Assembly (NCBI GenBank): GCA_008933995.1
Contig: WARS01000012.1
Span: 9,659,001-9,723,000 of the forward strand
Direction: 5' to 3'
Origin: Datnioides undecimradiatus
Taxonomy: Eukaryota; Chordata; Actinopteri; Lobotiformes; Datnioididae
DNA: 64,000 bases
The notes under the pieces are model-generated. The model saw only the letters and a program-made list of their open reading frames with translations. It was not told the origin of the DNA and did not search any database. A program made the translations under genes and the position numbers. The first letter of the stretch is position 1; every line of letters starts with the position of its first letter. This document shows positions 52,027 through 63,835 of this stretch, one piece after another.

Positions 52027-53370
52027 ATGATGAAACTGAGCGAGCCCTTGCCATGTAATACAGATAAGGGGTGTGTGTATGTGCGCACGTTTCCACTGCT
52101 ACCTGATCTCCGCTGACAGTTCCTGTTTCATCCTTGCCAGAGCAGAACACAGCAGAGGAGATATTCACAGTGCTGTTAAAAGGCTTTTGAAGGCCCCCTT
52201 TTCTCGCATCGCGCCAAGCAACCGATTCCCAACATTTACATCTCTCCATCATTAGCCACGCATTATAGGGAGAGGCCGCGTGTGTGTGTGTGTTTAACGT
52301 ATGTGTGCGCGTGCGTATCAAAGTCAGCTTTGAATTTTTCGAAACTCTGAAGCCAAAATGTCATTTTGCAAAGGATGAAAAGAGGGAAAGAGGCAGGAAG
52401 ACAGATCGTAGCACGAGGCAGAGATGAGGAAAACTATACAAACACACACGAACAGAGAGAGAGACAAAAACAGAAACAGATGGACTGGGAATGACGATGC
52501 AACACAGCAACACCTTCTATCAACACAGGTGTTTCTCCTCGTCCTCCACTAAATGTTTAGAGAAGCTGTCATCGAACAATGGAAGTAAATAAATTATGAT
52601 CAAACATCATCAGATATTAAGCACTTTCTATACATCTGCACCTTTTAGGAGACGCTGCAGTGTGTGCTCCTTTTGTTGCGTGTTGACTGACACGTTGCTG
52701 TTCGCCTGCCTGTGCAGCATTTCCATGAACAATGCATCCGACATGGAGCCTCACAGGTGTAGACTGACCGTTAGTAACGCCATTTCACTAATGTGCCCTG
52801 TAGTGCCGTTAAACTCCAACAAAGGCTAGAGAATACAAGGCTACTAGCAAGTTTGTGTGAATGTAATAGGATTTGTTTTGTTTTTTTGTCTGATCTGCAC
52901 ATTTGTTTCAATATTCAAACTTGTTTAAAATCAAAACTTACAGTCTATAGGTGAAAAAGACTATTTGAAGTAGTTTGCCTTGAAGGTCCAGCAGAGGAAG
53001 CTCTTCGTATTCACAGTTAGATTGATTTCTGCATTTTAAGTTGCTAATTTCTTTCGCTTAAGTATCTTTACACCAGCACGATTGGCTTCTTCTTAGCCTT
53101 TCTCAAAACTCCAGCTGCCTGCAGCAGCACTTCTCTGCTCCACTTCACCTGGAGAAGAAGGTGTTTGCTACCACAGACTCTCCAAAGTGCTCCTAGAGAG
53201 TCAGAAACAAACAGTGTCTGGATTGAAATAACAGGGAAAGTCAGAGCGGCAGGCCTGCTGATTACTAAGAAAACCAACACGCACAAGAAACACAGGGAGA
53301 TATACAAAGTACACACTCCGTGCTGCAGAGACTCACCTCTGAGGTATAAAAACATATTTGTACTCAGAGG

Positions 53371-53436
53371 AAGGAGGGAGAGGGAGAGAGAGAGAGAGAG
53401 CGGGAGAGAAGCATGCACACACCTTTCAAAGAGGAC

Positions 53437-53473
<37 letters not shown>
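53371..53473. repeat. (GA)n run and (AC)n microsatellite pair
   Basis: A GA run (53371-53409) is followed about 30 bp later by about 16 AC units (53441-53473). Confidence 0.93.
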
Positions 53474-53475
<2 letters not shown>

Positions 53476-56331
53476 ATAAACGGTCTTTTACGGTGTGCAG
53501 CTGAGTCTGAGCACTGAGAAATTAATGTTTTGCATACGCACACACATTAAACACACACACACACCCACATACTTCTCCAATCTGGTACTTATCAAATCTT
53601 TAAGCTATAAAGCCCTCCACCTGCTCCCACATTTCATTTCAGTCTGGCCCGAAGGCCTTGAGCTCTGTTTTTTGTTGGCAAGTTTCTCCAAAACTTCTGT
53701 TGCTGGAGCAGCTCGTTTTGGTGAAATGTGAAGAAATTATTCAATTTAATTAATTTTTTCAGCTTGAAGGCCTCAAGTTTGGGGTGTTTTAAAGATTCTG
53801 CTGAACCCAGTCTGCGCTCTGTTGACAGGCGCAAAGTTGTAGCACTCTCAGCTGAAGGTTAATCTTCAGAAACGTCGATCTTTAGATTGTTACTACAGCA
53901 TCGCCTCCAGGAGAGTTTCCCCCAATTTCAGCACGTCTGCGAGTGAACCAGACCTCTCAGCGAAATGTGGGAAATGCGTCCGGGGATTAACAGCGAAGCA
54001 GAATCCAAAATCTGACAAACTGTGTAACTTTTTTATTCATATCCTAATATTTTCAGGTTAAATATGTCTGTATTTAGACTTGTTTAATTTGTGAGGCGTA
54101 GGTTCATGTGCTTGCTGGAGTGGAGACTAAAGCAAAAGGGGACCTTTATGGAGGTGAAATGGGGAAACAAGGATAAAATGAGTCTTACATGAGGCAACAT
54201 TAAAAACAATGCAGCGTGCAAGCTGCTGTTTGCAACTTGAGACAATATTCATCTTGCTGATATTAGAAGAGCCTTTTTTACACAAAAAAACAGTAAAAGG
54301 TTATGAAAATTGCTAAATATCACAGCTGGTCTCTCAAGTGTATCAGAAATCTGGAAGCAGCGATGTGAAACATGATGGTGCCACCATCTGTGACCCTACA
54401 GAAACGCCACACACACTACAGACGGGGTGAAACTGGACCCTAGTCTGTTAAAGATGCAACAGTAAAGCAAAAACTTTTATGTTCTGTTCACATCGTTTTA
54501 ATTTTTAGTCCAATCAAACTGGAAGACGCTGAGTACACCTCCCCATCACTGCAGCAAGGCCAAGCTTCACCTGCCGGAGGTCAGGTATAAAAGAAGTTGA
54601 CTGTTTGACTTTACAGGAGGAGTAAAGCAAGGGTTCGTGTGTGTTGTTCTTTCCAGCAGTGTACAGTGTGCGTTGAGCTTTAAAGAGCGGTCAGAGAGTA
54701 ACAAAGCCAGGGCCGCTTTCTCCATGGTGACGGCCGACTTCTTGGAGATGGAGAAAACCAATCATTCACACAAACCTGCAGAGTAACGGGCTTTCAGGGA
54801 GCTTTCCGGGACACAATGACACCGACTGTCTAGGTCTTTGACAGACACTGGCACCTCATGATCCCACCCGGTCATGCTGACCTACACACACACACACTCA
54901 CATTTGCAGCCCCTGAAAGTAAGCGTTCAGTCCAGTTTCTAGCCGTGAAAGCGCAGTGTCTTTGAAGGTGGGGAGTCAGACCACAGCTTTTGGCTGTGGC
55001 GGCATCAAATCCAACCTGCCAGAGAATCGGGGTCAGAACCAAATTATGTCCAAAAGGTTGGAGGGAGACAGGAGAGGGGGAAGAAAACGAGGGGGCGAGG
55101 GGGAGAGACAGATTCAGAAACAGGAGTTCTGCTAGTAACTAGAGAGGTAAGTCAGCCATGGGGGCACCAGGAGCAGAGATTGTCCCCTGTAGATTAAGAG
55201 CAAGGTCTGGTGTGTGTGTCAGCAAAACAGAAAAAGGTGCGAGAGAGGAGGAGTGATGAAGTGCTGACAGTGGCGGTTAACCCCATCTGACAACCACTCT
55301 ATTTGCCCAACAGGGTTTCTACATTTTTATGAAACCTGGTGGGGATCGACCATTCACTAAACCCCTCTGCTGAATGACGGTGATTGTCCAATCAGAGCTG
55401 CCACAGCCAAGCGCTCTCACGCTTTGCTTCTCTCTACATGCTAAACCGGTGCACACGAGAGCTTTAGGAAGCGCAAATGTTGCGTTTTAGGAGCTTGGAG
55501 GTTATTGTTGTTTATGCCTTCCCAAAAAAAAAAAACCACAACACAAGAGTAAAAAGTGAAGCTGCAGCAAAGATTTGTTCTAAAATAAGCTGTAAATGTT
55601 TGCATGTTTGCTTGGTAATGTGCCTTAGGCAGAGAACTAATCCAGCATTACTTCTAAGACCATGAACTATCCACTTTTTTAATTATGTTATTTTGAGGGG
55701 TTTTCATTTACTGACATTGGATTAGCATACAGTATGAGCTTCAGTTTTTAGTTCAATATCATGTCATGGCCAACTAGTATGTAATTAAGACCCAAGATTC
55801 TCATTTTAAACATGAAAAGGTCCGCTTCCTAAGCTAGCCAGCTACAGCTAATGTATTTTCACAGCAGGGCAGTTGTTATTTCAGCTGACAAAAATAATTA
55901 GTCTGCTGAAATGAAACCTCTGAAATTAAGGACCCATTGTTTCAAAAATGATTAAAGGTAAACTTCAATCCGGACCCTACTTTCCCATGGTTTCGGTGTC
56001 TGCAAGACTCCCGTGAACAATGATTTTTAAAATTGCTTTCAGTATCGAGCGAGCCGTTAGCCAGGAAACAGCTACTGTTACAATACAGGGCAACTGCACC
56101 TCGTCAGTGTACATTCACTAAACCCGCTTGTTTTAGCCCCCTGAGTGGTAAATGTGCCACTCTTATTACGTGTGTGGGGTGACAAAAGAAAGGCTGACAG
56201 GCTTATTTTGTCCATCACTACCAACAGAAAGTTAAACATTATTCTTTATGCACTGCTATGCTTAGACAAAAAGACGTAGTCCCACACTAAGGCCATCAGT
56301 CAGTCACACAAACCGGTCTCTTTAGACTCAC

Positions 56332-56472
56332 CTTGTTCCCTATGGCTTTCTTAGGTGGGAAGTTGAAGGTGTCCACCTGTGGAAACTGGGTCCTCAGGTG
56401 GTTGTGGAGCTCCCTGAACTCGGTGTAACGCCTGTACACATTCCACTCATTGTCCAGGATACGGATGTACAC
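56332..56472 (-). CDS. snx29: snx29 PX-domain core exon (third from last)
   Basis: This 141-nt exon encodes 47 residues, from VYIRILDNEW to FPPKKAIGNK. It carries the hallmark PX segment: the RRYTEF motif (residues 14-19 of the exon), whose basic and aromatic residues contact the phosphoinositide headgroup in PX domains, and the proline-rich loop FPPKK. Known of the family: SNX29 (formerly RUNDC2A) has an N-terminal RUN domain, coiled coils and a C-terminal PX domain, and is thought to act in membrane or endosomal trafficking. Seen: a CAG acceptor immediately upstream (56473-56475) and a GTGAGT donor starting at 56331. Both ends are phase 0, so it joins the next exon as GNK|DAK. The wording is closest to SNX29 among the PX proteins I can recall. 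The exon supplying the first PX strand was not found. Odd: the intron side of the acceptor is a GAT/GAC trinucleotide repeat instead of a long pyrimidine tract. Confidence 0.94.
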
Positions 56473-56492
56473 CTGTGGAGAGGTACGACATG

Positions 56493-56520
56493 TCGTCATC
56501 ATCATCATCATCGTCGTCAT
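56493..56520. repeat. (ATC/GTC)n trinucleotide run next to the snx29 PX exon
   Basis: On the minus strand this reads ATGACGACGATGATGATGAT and onwards, ending about 18 bases before the acceptor CAG of the PX core exon. It occupies the place where a branch point and pyrimidine tract would normally be. Confidence 0.93.
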
Positions 56521-57539
56521 GTTGACAACAAGCAGCAGCAGCAGCACGTCCTTATTTTATCACATCTGTCAAGTCCTGAAATCGTTACTTAAATACAGAA
56601 GGTACAAGTTGTTCCAGTAAACCAGCATACAGGCAAACTAAACCAACCAATCAAATATTCCACGGGATAAAAAAGAAAAAGCACTTTTTTTCTCCCCATA
56701 TTAAAATATTTCTCATCAAGCCCTTATCGTGCCTTACAGTACAGTAAATAAATGAGATGGGTGAAAGAGCGACTTCCTCTCATCCTTGTAAACGAGTACT
56801 TTAACTTACAAACTGGGACACACAGCAGAAAAAGAGTCTGTCTATAGGCATGACTGTGTCGCCACCATTTCCAAGCACCATTAGCTGCTTTATTCAGACT
56901 CACGAAAGATAGAGTGAGCGAGAGAGAGGGAGAGATGAGCCTATTACAAGAGAGAGAGGCAGAAAAAGCGCTGGAGATGGCTTCAATTTTCACAGTAGAA
57001 AACAGGGAACACACAGAGACAAAAGAGAGAGCACAGCGGCTTTTGAGAATTCAATTTCAAAATGCCCAACCCCCCCCCAACCCTTTCCCCAAAGATACAG
57101 ACTTGATTCAGGTACAGGGAAACAGAAATTGATTTAAAAATCGACCAAATGTACGTAGGCACAGCTCCCCCCTGCCGGGCAAAGATAAAGTAAACAAAAG
57201 GCGAGAACGTCAGAGCTGTGTCATAAAGCTGAACTGCACGTTTTCTTGCAAACACACACAGGCCCTCAAAGCATCTTTGACGACCATTCCTGTTCCGTCA
57301 TCATCAGCTAAAAAAGCGAATACAATATGTGAAGAAACAATAGGTCACGGCAGCAGCTACTGAGGGAAAGGACAGCCTTTTAGCATCAGTATACTCCGAT
57401 GGAAGCACGTATCAAAGGTCAAAAATCGGGGAAGCGGTGCAACGCGATTGTCCAAAAATCGACAGCTCAACACTCCCGCCCACTTCACACATCAGTTTCC
57501 CGGGTGGGTGGGAGTGAGGAAGTAAACATGGCATGAGTG

Positions 57540-57780
57540 TAACACCGTGAATGGTCTTTGAGCAGGGTTAGAGAGAAGGTGCTCCATTGTTACCATGATA
57601 AACAACAGCCAATTCATTATTGGGTTTGACACAATTCACCAGACAACTGAGCACGTTCACCTAATTGTGGCCCATTTGTGAGAAATGAGAGGATCATTTA
57701 AGTCCTGTGGTATTAGCCGCTCGGGACCATGATCTTCTATTCAAAATTTCATAATAATCCATCACAAAGCCCAACAGGTA
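57540..57780. promoter_or_regulatory. candidate intronic enhancer in snx29
   Basis: A SOX-type site CCATTGTT (57584-57591), a FOX-type site ATAAACA (57598-57604) and a CCAAT box (57609-57613) facing an ATTGG (57619-57623) fall within 40 bases. They are followed by CTAATTG (57661-57667). The block is unique sequence, directly before a repeat fragment. The role is inference. Confidence 0.35.
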
Positions 57781-57789
57781 TTTCAGTTG

Positions 57790-57845
57790 GGGTTAAAGTG
57801 GTGGACTAACTAGCATACCGACATTGCTATGGCCTGCTAGTGGCT
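57790..57845 (+). repeat. fish interspersed repeat, family A (3' fragment)
   Basis: GGTTAAAGTGGTGGACTAAC followed by CGACATTGCTATGG matches the segment of family A that follows GACCAAAGTGG in other copies. It is short and degenerate. Confidence 0.5.
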
Positions 57846-59689
57846 AAAGATAAGTTAACATTCCCACTTATAATGACTGTCTTGAGGAAAATAATGGAAT
57901 TTGGCACTGTGGCAGTCATTATATGAATTACTCTTCTTAAAAGACATTTGATATCACCTTCATGGGTGCAGGCAACAAACTGTCAGCCACCGTACAGGTG
58001 CTCTTAGCACGTTTTGTGTTCATGTCAACCTCAAGACATTTTGGCCGACGTGTGAATAAAGAGATGGTTTTGAGGTGACTCTTCTTTTTACCCAGTAATC
58101 TATTGTGAGCATGTGCGGTTGAGGTTTCACGGCAAACATGAAAAAATGTGACATTTTGGACAGCCATTAAGCGGAGACTGACAGCTGAAGCTTTGTTAGC
58201 GCTCCTAAATGTCTCGCTGTTAATATTTCAGCATCAGTGACAGACATGTCTAGACATTATTAATGTTATAAGAAGATATCAGAAAATGGCACTTCACAGT
58301 ATAGAGGAATAAATGATCTGAAAGCCATGTACCACCATTTAAATGGATATCTGCTGAGACAGTGGGAGGTGAGAAAGAAAACACAAGGTTTTTCTCGAAT
58401 CCTGTGCGTTCTCTTTATCAATTAACACTTTATCTGCACAATAATCACAGAACAGCAGAATAATGTGCTGAGGGAATATGAGACAAAGCCAATTTTAATT
58501 ATTCTCAAGTGTGAAGGAGAGGTAAAGATAAAACAAATCTAATTCCCTTTTTGGAAGGAGAACCAATGGCGGGAGAGACAAACAAACCAAGTGAAGTTTG
58601 GGCAGCAGTGCCCATTATGGATAAAAGTTCATGAATCCAGGGACAATCTAGAGAAACAGCTGCCTAGAAATCCAGAACTTTCCTGAGAATAAGGATGTTT
58701 ATATATTTGCTTCATTGTTAAAGTAGTCCAAAAATAACTGCCTCTATGTCCTTGTCTACACTGCAGACAGGAAGTGCTCTTAGCTAATTCAGCGTACCTT
58801 TACTGGTTTCAATTTTCATTTCAAAACATTCACGCAGTTGTCTGGATTTTGTGCGGTGACAAGCTTTAAAATCCTGTGATATGCGGTAACTGGTATGAAG
58901 AGCGGCTGCACGAAGGGAAAGACCCGTATCCAGTGAATGACAGTGGCGCTTGATAAGATGGGAGCGGACAAGGCTGCTAATGGACTGAAGACTTGTCATC
59001 TCAGCACTTTACGTCTGACCTACAGAAGCACATCTAAGTTTACCAACTTCTTTTCTGCAAGTCAAGAGAAGGACTGACATGGTGTGGTCTGGCTGTGTGT
59101 GTGGCAGCATCTTCTTGCTTCCTTTATAGCTGAAACTGTGCCATCGCAGCTGCTTTGCCTTTATTTGAATGAAGATGGTTCAAGCAATAAGACAAGAACC
59201 CAAAATAAAGTTTGACATTTTCAGCTTTTGATGATCCAATAATTATGGAAAATCCATCAATGTTACTGTGTGAGTTCCACATCTGAGGGCACGTCAAAGT
59301 GAAAGCGAAGACCACACTGACCAGCTCCTGCAGTGGTAGGTTGAAGGCTACTCATTTCATGTCGACCACACACTAACGCAACACCTGAGCTTTTGAATAC
59401 TCCATACGGCGCACTGGAATATCCTGCTGAACACAAAGCCCCCTCACGCATGACACACAACTAGCTATGGTGCCTTTCCTGACAAATTAACTGATTTTAA
59501 CCTAATTTCGCTTTAATAACCAACACAATCTACTTCACAGGGCTAAAAATGGCAAGTGAAGCAAGAAACATAGTTCATCCTTCTTCAAAGAGAAACTTAT
59601 TATATGGCCTTCTTCAAAGATCAGACTACAGCGGGTTCATGTTGGAAACATGTTCTTACTGTTTAACGCTACATCCCATCTCACCACAT

Positions 59690-60250
59690 GCAGCCTCTTG
59701 GGTCTGAATAGACATTAAGAGCTGTATTAGCAAAGATGTGATGATAGCGTCAGCCCCATAGTGTCTGTAGGTTCTCAGACATCAAATGGCTCCACACATA
59801 TGGCGGCATTAGCACAGCGAGCTTAATCCACTTTACACCGTCTCATTGGCATACTTATTTATGGCAACGCATTAGCCTCTGCACACAGCTACCAGCTCCC
59901 TCCTCCTGACTAATCACAAATAGTCGTGCATTATCTCTGACAAAAAATCTTGGCAACCTCCAAACTGCCGCATCCTTGAATATTTGAGCAACGGGCGCTT
60001 TGATATCTCCAATAAAAGCTGCCTTCAAACAGGAACGGGGACTCTAATCAAGGTTCAGAGGGACCTCGTGGAAAAGGGTTGAATGGGTTTTGGCTGTTGT
60101 TGAAAGCTCGTCTGTGACGGACACAGTCCTATTGTCGGTGTGTAAATGGCTTATGAGAATATCTGAGAGAGCATTATAATACGTGTGATGAAAATATAAC
60201 CTCAATGAGCCGACACAAGGAAGGAGATCTCACCTTTCTTTACTGAAGTA
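59690..60250. promoter_or_regulatory. candidate conserved non-coding element, long
   Basis: About 560 bases of complex, repeat-free sequence with TAATCC (59824-59829), TTTATGGC (59858-59865, posterior HOX/CDX-like) and a CCAATAAA near 60009. It looks unlike the decayed intronic sequence around it. Function not shown. Confidence 0.3.
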
Positions 60251-63200
60251 TCAGCAATTTATGTTGCCGGGAAGTTTTTCTTTTATTTGAGCAATGAAGT
60301 GCTGTAATTCACTTTTCCCCACAAACCTGACTCGCCTAGTTCAAACTTAATGCATTCAGCTGTAGGCCATATTGTAGCAAAGAGAAAGGGTCAAGAAAAG
60401 AAGAGGATGCGCAGCTCTGTAGTCATAACACTGCATTTCCTTATCCAACGTTTTTATTTTGTCTATTGACAAATGTAATAATACTATATGTGGGAACAGA
60501 GAGCTGTTTCTGCCTCTTTCACAATGGACTTCTCGCTCAATGACACATAACATCATTGCAGAAAAAGAGTCCAGTAACAAACTGTTCGCAGGAGGGATCC
60601 ATAGACAACATTATTAAAAGATGTAGTTTAGCAGAGACCCAACAAAAGCTTCACATTCACGCCAGCTATGAGAAAACACACTAGAAGCATGAAAAACAAG
60701 TTTCAGGTCACATTTCTACATGTTTAGGGTGAGTAGAACACAGCTTCATTAAAATACAAACACATCTGTTCCTGTAGACAGGCCTGAGGCAGATATCAGA
60801 AGAACAGGGCTGAAATGCCTCCTGTGTATTCAAAGTAACTGTTTCCTGAGAGGTCTGCTCATACAAGCGTTCAAAGTCACATTCACCAAACTCGAAACTT
60901 CGAAGCCTTGTTGTTAAGTTGCTCATTTCACTGTGATGAATGCCACTTGTTCATGAGTAGGCTCCATGCTCATGAGATTCGATCAGTTGCTGCGCTCCAT
61001 TTGTTGGAAAGTGTCATTCACAAAGGTGTCGCCCAGAGGAGCACAGGCAGAATCCTTTAGTCGGAAATCAGCAGACGAAGACAAAATTAATTTGCTGGTG
61101 TTGGTAGTCGTGTTAGGGGACCCAAAACAATTAGTAAAGGTTAATAATACAGCTGCCGACAACAGCTGTACTGTGGTGCACTGTACTGTGACAGAGGTAA
61201 GGAAGGAAAAGTTTAACATGAACTTAGATGCTGAAAAACATTAGAGCAAACTGGTTTTGCTATGACTTAAACCCCCAGGCTGTAAATACAAATGTTTGAC
61301 ATGGATGAAAGACTACAACTAAACCAAAGTGTGCCAAAGTGACAAAAAGACCATATGACCTCAAACCTCACAGTAAATAGTTCTTACATTAAGGCTGTTT
61401 TTGTTAGCCTACCTCAATAATTTCAGCATCATTTTAAATTTAATTTAATTCATACCCAAGAAAATCAATCAATCGAGTCGACCACGAAAGCATTTTCTGA
61501 ATCACGTATCACTTGAACATGTCACTAAAAAACAAATTTGTTCATGTGAGTGGAGCTTGAAGGGATCTGAAGGTCACATGTTTCCTAGTTCCACACATGT
61601 GCTCTTCAAGGTCTTGTGTTGCCAGGGTTAGTTGAACACAACAGGAGGGTTAAAGTGTATTAACGGAATATTAAACTGGGAATGTAGATTGACTTCTGTT
61701 CTTGAATGCTGCCTAGTAACGTTCACAAATTCTAAACTGTAACACAAAATGTTACAAATAAGCACTTTTGAAGTGGGCTGTCACATTATCTGGTCCCTAA
61801 AAAATGTTTTTCTTATTTAAAAATTTGAACTTCAACACATGATCTATGAATACCTGTTATTTGTTCTATGTTGGGTCTTGTAATATTGGCACTGTGCTTT
61901 CTTTTAGACGTTCACTTGAATGAGGTGCTTTTATTCCTATAGATTAGTGGTGACATTTAAGACAGAATGTCGTTGAGCGAAGGCAGGATAAGGAAACAAA
62001 ATCCCCAACAGAGAGTAACAGCGATCAGTTCACCTGTTGTCTTCTGCACATGTCCCTCTACTGAGTGATAATTTATTTAAAAAATCAATGTCAGATAGTT
62101 ATCGGATGACACTGTCTGAATAGTGAGTATAATAAAAGCTGCGATCTGCATTTTACTGCATTTAAAATTTAAAAAAGAGCTAGCATGTGCTTTAATTTAT
62201 TCATTTAGACCGCCATTAGCAGACACCACAGCATGTGCAAGCTGGTCTGAACTCTAGATACACAAATCCACAATGATGCATGATTCAAAGTAACTAATTG
62301 CATGTGTGAAAACGTTCCAGCACCTGGTAGAAACCCACTTGAAGCTGAGGAGAATCTTATCCAGGGTAACAGACACAGCAGGACACCTTCCTGAGGAAAA
62401 GTGTTCTTGCATACCGTGAAATAAGTTCAGAAATAAAGATCTGAAACGGGAAGTCTGTGAACAGATAATTGCAGCTTTTTCTTTGCTTGACATTCAAATG
62501 GATCTTTAGCCTGAGGGTATTCCAACGTGCAGGTGGAACTAGCAGTAGCTGTGTGCCACAGCTGAGAATTGCAGAAAGTGTAGATGATAATGATGTCTCT
62601 CTCCCTGCTGTATTTCTCTGAGAAGACCCTGGTCTGTTGTTCCCCCATCTGACAGGCAGGCTAACTGTAAGAGTTCCTACTGTGGTAAAAACTGTGTGCA
62701 AATCCATTTCCAGCGCCGCAGGAGACCCACACTGAGAGCCCTCTTGCTCACTTCACAGTTGGAAAGCACAGGCGCAAGATGGCTGACGTCTTCTTTGACC
62801 AATGTACGATATCGTCACACTGACTGGTGTGTTGGGGGATAGCTGACGTGCTCTACATTAGCATGTAGCTATGAGAGCTCTCATTCAGACAGATTTAAAA
62901 ACAGAGTAAATCAAATATCCATCTGCTCCTGACCTGTCCCAACATGTTCGGGTTGATTTAAAAAGAATTTTCACACTGAAGGTGTTGATCAGAACAGAAG
63001 ACACGACGGACAGAGACAACAGGAACAAAAAAATCTACAACAAATTACAGAAAGAAATTAGCAGGTTTGTGTTGCAAGACTAGTTTGAACCATGAAAAAC
63101 AATTAGAGAAGATGGAAGCAAATGAAAGAGAAACGCTTCCGAGCCCCTGAGAGGCATACAGTAAGAGGCTGCCTTCAAAGGTGTGTGTGCATGTGTGTTC

Positions 63201-63689
63201 AGCGAGAGATGGAAAATGAGTGAGCAAAAGAAGAGAATGAGCCAAGACAAACCAACGCAAAGCCAGCAGAGCATCATGTGATCGCCCTCCCTCTTCACAG
63301 ATCATTGTAGGCCAAAACCATTTGCCCAATTAGGCAGAAAATAGAATCCATTTGGAGGTTTGGAGAGCGAGGACGGCAGCAAAGGAAGAAAAAAATCCAT
63401 GTGTGCATGCTCATGCCCTGCAAGCGCGGTATATTTTAGCCATGCTAGCAGCGCGGCTCTCAGCGCCTTACTTTTCCACCACCATGAATTTGACATTTGT
63501 GGTTTTGATTTTTTGGATGGATTTACTATAGACTTGGCAGATTCGTGTTCTTTAATGGATGAGTTGTTCTAACTTTGGTAATGCTGTGATATGCAGCACC
63601 ACTGTCAGGTCAAAAGTTTCAAATCTTCCTTTCCTGGCCAAACACCTGATTACCTGACGCGCTATTGTCCATCAACATGAGCTGAACAG

Positions 63690-63835
63690 TGTGATAGTTC
63701 GCATCAGCGATTAACTATACCTGCTAAATATGAGCATGTTAGCATTGTCACTGCGAGCGAGTTAGCAAGCTGACATTAGCATTTAGCTCAAAACCTCACA
63801 GAGTCACTGGCAGATCGTCCCAGGAAGCCACCGCT
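63690..63835 (+). repeat. fish interspersed repeat, family A (window edge)
   Basis: CTGCTAAATATGAGCATGTT, AGCATTGTCACTGCGAGCG, CATTAGCATTTAGCTCAAA and CCTCACAGAGTCACTGGCAG correspond to the well-known AGCATGTTAGCAT-rich part of the family. Confidence 0.65.

Larger units (their letters stand above)
43120..56331 (-). other. snx29: snx29 intron between the two PX exons (13.2 kb)
   Basis: A phase-0 intron bounded by GTGAGT (from 56331 downwards) and CTGCAG (CAG at 43120-43122). It is rich in dinucleotide repeats (45.5, 50.9, 52.0 and 53.4 kb), a CCCT run at 46556-46579, a small 11-bp tandem repeat at 47912-47944 and a fish interspersed-repeat fragment at 49040-49125. No internal exon is supported. 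Open frames at 46259-46768 (plus) and 48738-49112 (plus) have no recognisable domain and are probably chance or repeat-derived. Confidence 0.85.

Noticed and set aside
62331..62400. Possible exon just upstream of the PX core, reading LQVGFYQ before a GTGCTG donor on the minus strand
   Set aside because: An in-frame stop lies a few codons upstream, the open piece is under 15 codons, and the residues do not resemble the SNX29 segment that should precede VYIRI.
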